From: Toxotes chatareus
Taxonomy: Eukaryota > Chordata > Actinopteri > Toxotidae
Reading direction: 5' to 3'
DNA: 64,000 nucleotides
NCBI GenBank assembly: GCA_016801885.1
Contig: CM028886.1
Location: forward strand, 3,234,501-3,298,500
Shown here piece after piece: positions 63,991 through 64,000 of this stretch. The first letter of the stretch is position 1. Each line of letters begins with the position of its first letter. The notes under the pieces were generated by a model. The model saw only the letters and a list, made by a program, of their open reading frames with translations, was not told the DNA's origin and did no database searches. A program made the translations under genes and the position numbers.

Positions 63991-64000
63991 TGTTTGAAAC

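Larger units (their letters stand above)
61751..64000. other. sequence downstream of etv1
   Basis: No gene is recognised. It contains a degraded dispersed repeat (63065–63150) and a complex, GC-richer block from about 63330 to the window end. Open frames here have no domain. Confidence 0.75.

Noticed and set aside
1..64000. Identification as dgkg–etv5 instead of dgkb–etv1
   Set aside because: The etv protein matches ETV1 in its N-terminal, central (STPVSPLHHASP, IKQEPRDF) and C-terminal (HPYSEGYVY) regions, and the kinase C1 region matches DGKB.

Overview
This window is vertebrate nuclear DNA, most likely from a percomorph-type ray-finned fish. The evidence is spliced genes with GT–AG introns, AT-rich introns, abundant CA/TG and CT/GA microsatellites, and degraded copies of repeat families familiar from teleost genomes. 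Only two protein-coding genes are supported. Both lie on the + strand, head to tail. No bacterial features, CRISPR arrays or phage genes are present, and nearly all other open frames are chance frames in introns.

Positions 1 to about 37,610 hold the 3' part of dgkb (diacylglycerol kinase beta). I could place sixteen coding exons (324–36065) that join in frame into 550 residues plus a stop. They cover both C1 zinc-binding domains, the catalytic domain, the accessory domain and the native C-terminus. The upstream exons (recoverin-like region and EF hands) lie outside the window. The large introns hold a nested minisatellite (27724–28260), an exact 108-bp duplication (17928–18035 and 18482–18589), a tRNA-type SINE relic, a LINE fragment, and several stretches that look like conserved non-coding elements. 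A CpG-containing segment with a 47-codon reading frame lies at 32330–32560.

Positions 37,610 to 39,480 are a short spacer. A CpG-rich promoter and non-coding first exon follow (donor at 39741), then the complete etv1 gene, an ETS transcription factor of the PEA3 group. Twelve coding exons (40109–60043) join into 478 residues. The assignment to ETV1 rather than ETV5 or ETV4 rests on the acidic N-terminal domain, the central region and the C-terminus. The 3' UTR follows from 60044 with several candidate poly(A) signals. The remainder to 64,000 is non-coding.

Dgkb clears diacylglycerol at membranes. Etv1 is a nuclear factor controlled by MAPK/RSK, PKA, SUMO and COP1. No direct pathway link is evident, but the adjacency itself is informative. 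DGKB–ETV1 and their paralogues DGKG–ETV5 are both tandem neighbours in vertebrates, which fits an old duplicated block in which dgkb introns may carry etv1 enhancers. I found no wholly new system. The best leads are splice-level features (a retained mini-intron, a NAGNAG acceptor, long pyrimidine repeats at acceptors), upstream ORFs in the etv1 leader, the intronic 47-codon frame and the two unusual tandem duplications.
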